Shown here piece by piece: positions 63,677 through 64,000 of a DNA stretch of 64,000 nt; within the stretch, counting starts at the first letter, position 1; the number at the start of each line of letters is the position of its first letter. The stretch covers positions 18,671,687 through 18,735,686 of the forward strand of contig OX335654.1 of NCBI GenBank assembly GCA_946894095.1, read 5' to 3'. A program made the translations under genes and the position numbers. The notes under the pieces are model-generated. The model was not told the DNA's origin and made no database searches. It was given only the letters and a program-made list of their open reading frames with translations. This stretch comes from Incurvaria masculella. Its lineage: Eukaryota > Arthropoda > Insecta > Lepidoptera > Incurvariidae.

Positions 63677-64000
63677 TTAAGGCTGTTCCGACCCATATAA
63701 AGTTGTTTGCACACATAACGTAAAAAGTATTGCACTTTAAGCCACGAAATAAAAATAAAAGTTTAATGTAGTCATATTACTTGCAGCGAAAACAATTTCA
63801 CAATTTCAGGATTATTTGTTTTGTTACAATTTATTTAAATACGATTTTTATTTAACAGCGCCATCTAACGGTGTAAAACTCATAATCGGCAATTACAGCG
63901 AAACCATTAAACCTGAAATTGTGAATATATTTTCGCTGCAACTACTATGGCTATATTTAATATTTTTGACGAATGTGTGCCTTAAAGTGCAATACTTTTT
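63677..64000 (+). mobile_element. TTAA MITE family H, copy 2, cut by the window edge
   Basis: TTAAGGCTGTTCCGACCCAT, AAAGTATTGCACTTTAAGCC, CAGCGCCATCTAACGGTGTA and GTGCAATACTTTTT match 47047-47400. The right terminus lies beyond the window. Confidence 0.85.

Noticed and set aside
1..64000. CRISPR arrays, rRNA operons, bacterial operons, intact tRNA genes
   Set aside because: Looked for by eye and not found; the tandem arrays present have no conserved-repeat, unique-spacer pattern.

Overview
This window looks like gene-poor, AT-rich nuclear DNA of an insect, most probably a moth or butterfly. The arguments are an imperfect (TTAGG)n interstitial telomere-like block, dozens of short interspersed repeats of kinds familiar from lepidopteran genomes, and retrotransposon debris without any bacterial-style gene packing. 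No host gene could be recognised by family. Almost every long open frame that carries recognisable protein belongs to non-LTR retrotransposons: a 5'-truncated but uninterrupted reverse transcriptase reading frame at 43188-45341, and two broken C-terminal remnants at 31264-31608 and 52380-52562. One small spliced gene (minus strand, 7769-8189 with an upstream non-coding exon) is supported by matching splice sites and phase.

Layout. 1-4500: sparse repeats (fold-back I, LINE tails) and single-copy sequence. 4512-13895: a probable 9.4-kb fold-back-like element with inverted termini (TACACGGTAAAAAAA), arms of degenerate tandem repeats (107-bp period on the left, 128-bp monomers in a three-monomer higher-order unit on the right), the small spliced gene inside, and later insertions including a telomere-like block. 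14-26 kb: interspersed SINEs (D, L), TTAA-flanked MITEs (A, B, G), tail-to-tail LINE 3' ends. 27-29.3 kb: two nearly identical inverted G elements bracket E, D and F fragments. 30-42 kb: more of the same, plus a near-perfect 62-bp-arm palindrome at 37158-37295 and a CpG island at 37660-38010. 42.9-45.9 kb: a LINE inserted into a TTAA MITE. 46-64 kb: MITEs H, A, B, F, E, several nested, and SINE D variants.

How the parts relate. Four short non-autonomous families (A, B, G, H) all begin TTAAGG and end CCTTAA, and some neighbours share a single TTAA; a paralogous empty site at 22313-22316 and 36150-36153 shows that TTAA is the target. They look like clients of one unseen TTAA-specific transposase. 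A SINE family (D) exists with two different polymerase III-type heads, one 5S-rRNA-like and one tRNA-like, joined to the same body. Several different LINE 3' ends share one conserved core beside different tails. The window is therefore chiefly a record of nested transposition, with a few single-copy islands that may be regulatory or exonic but cannot be assigned from sequence alone. Family letters (A, B, D, E and so on) are labels made for this window, not database names.
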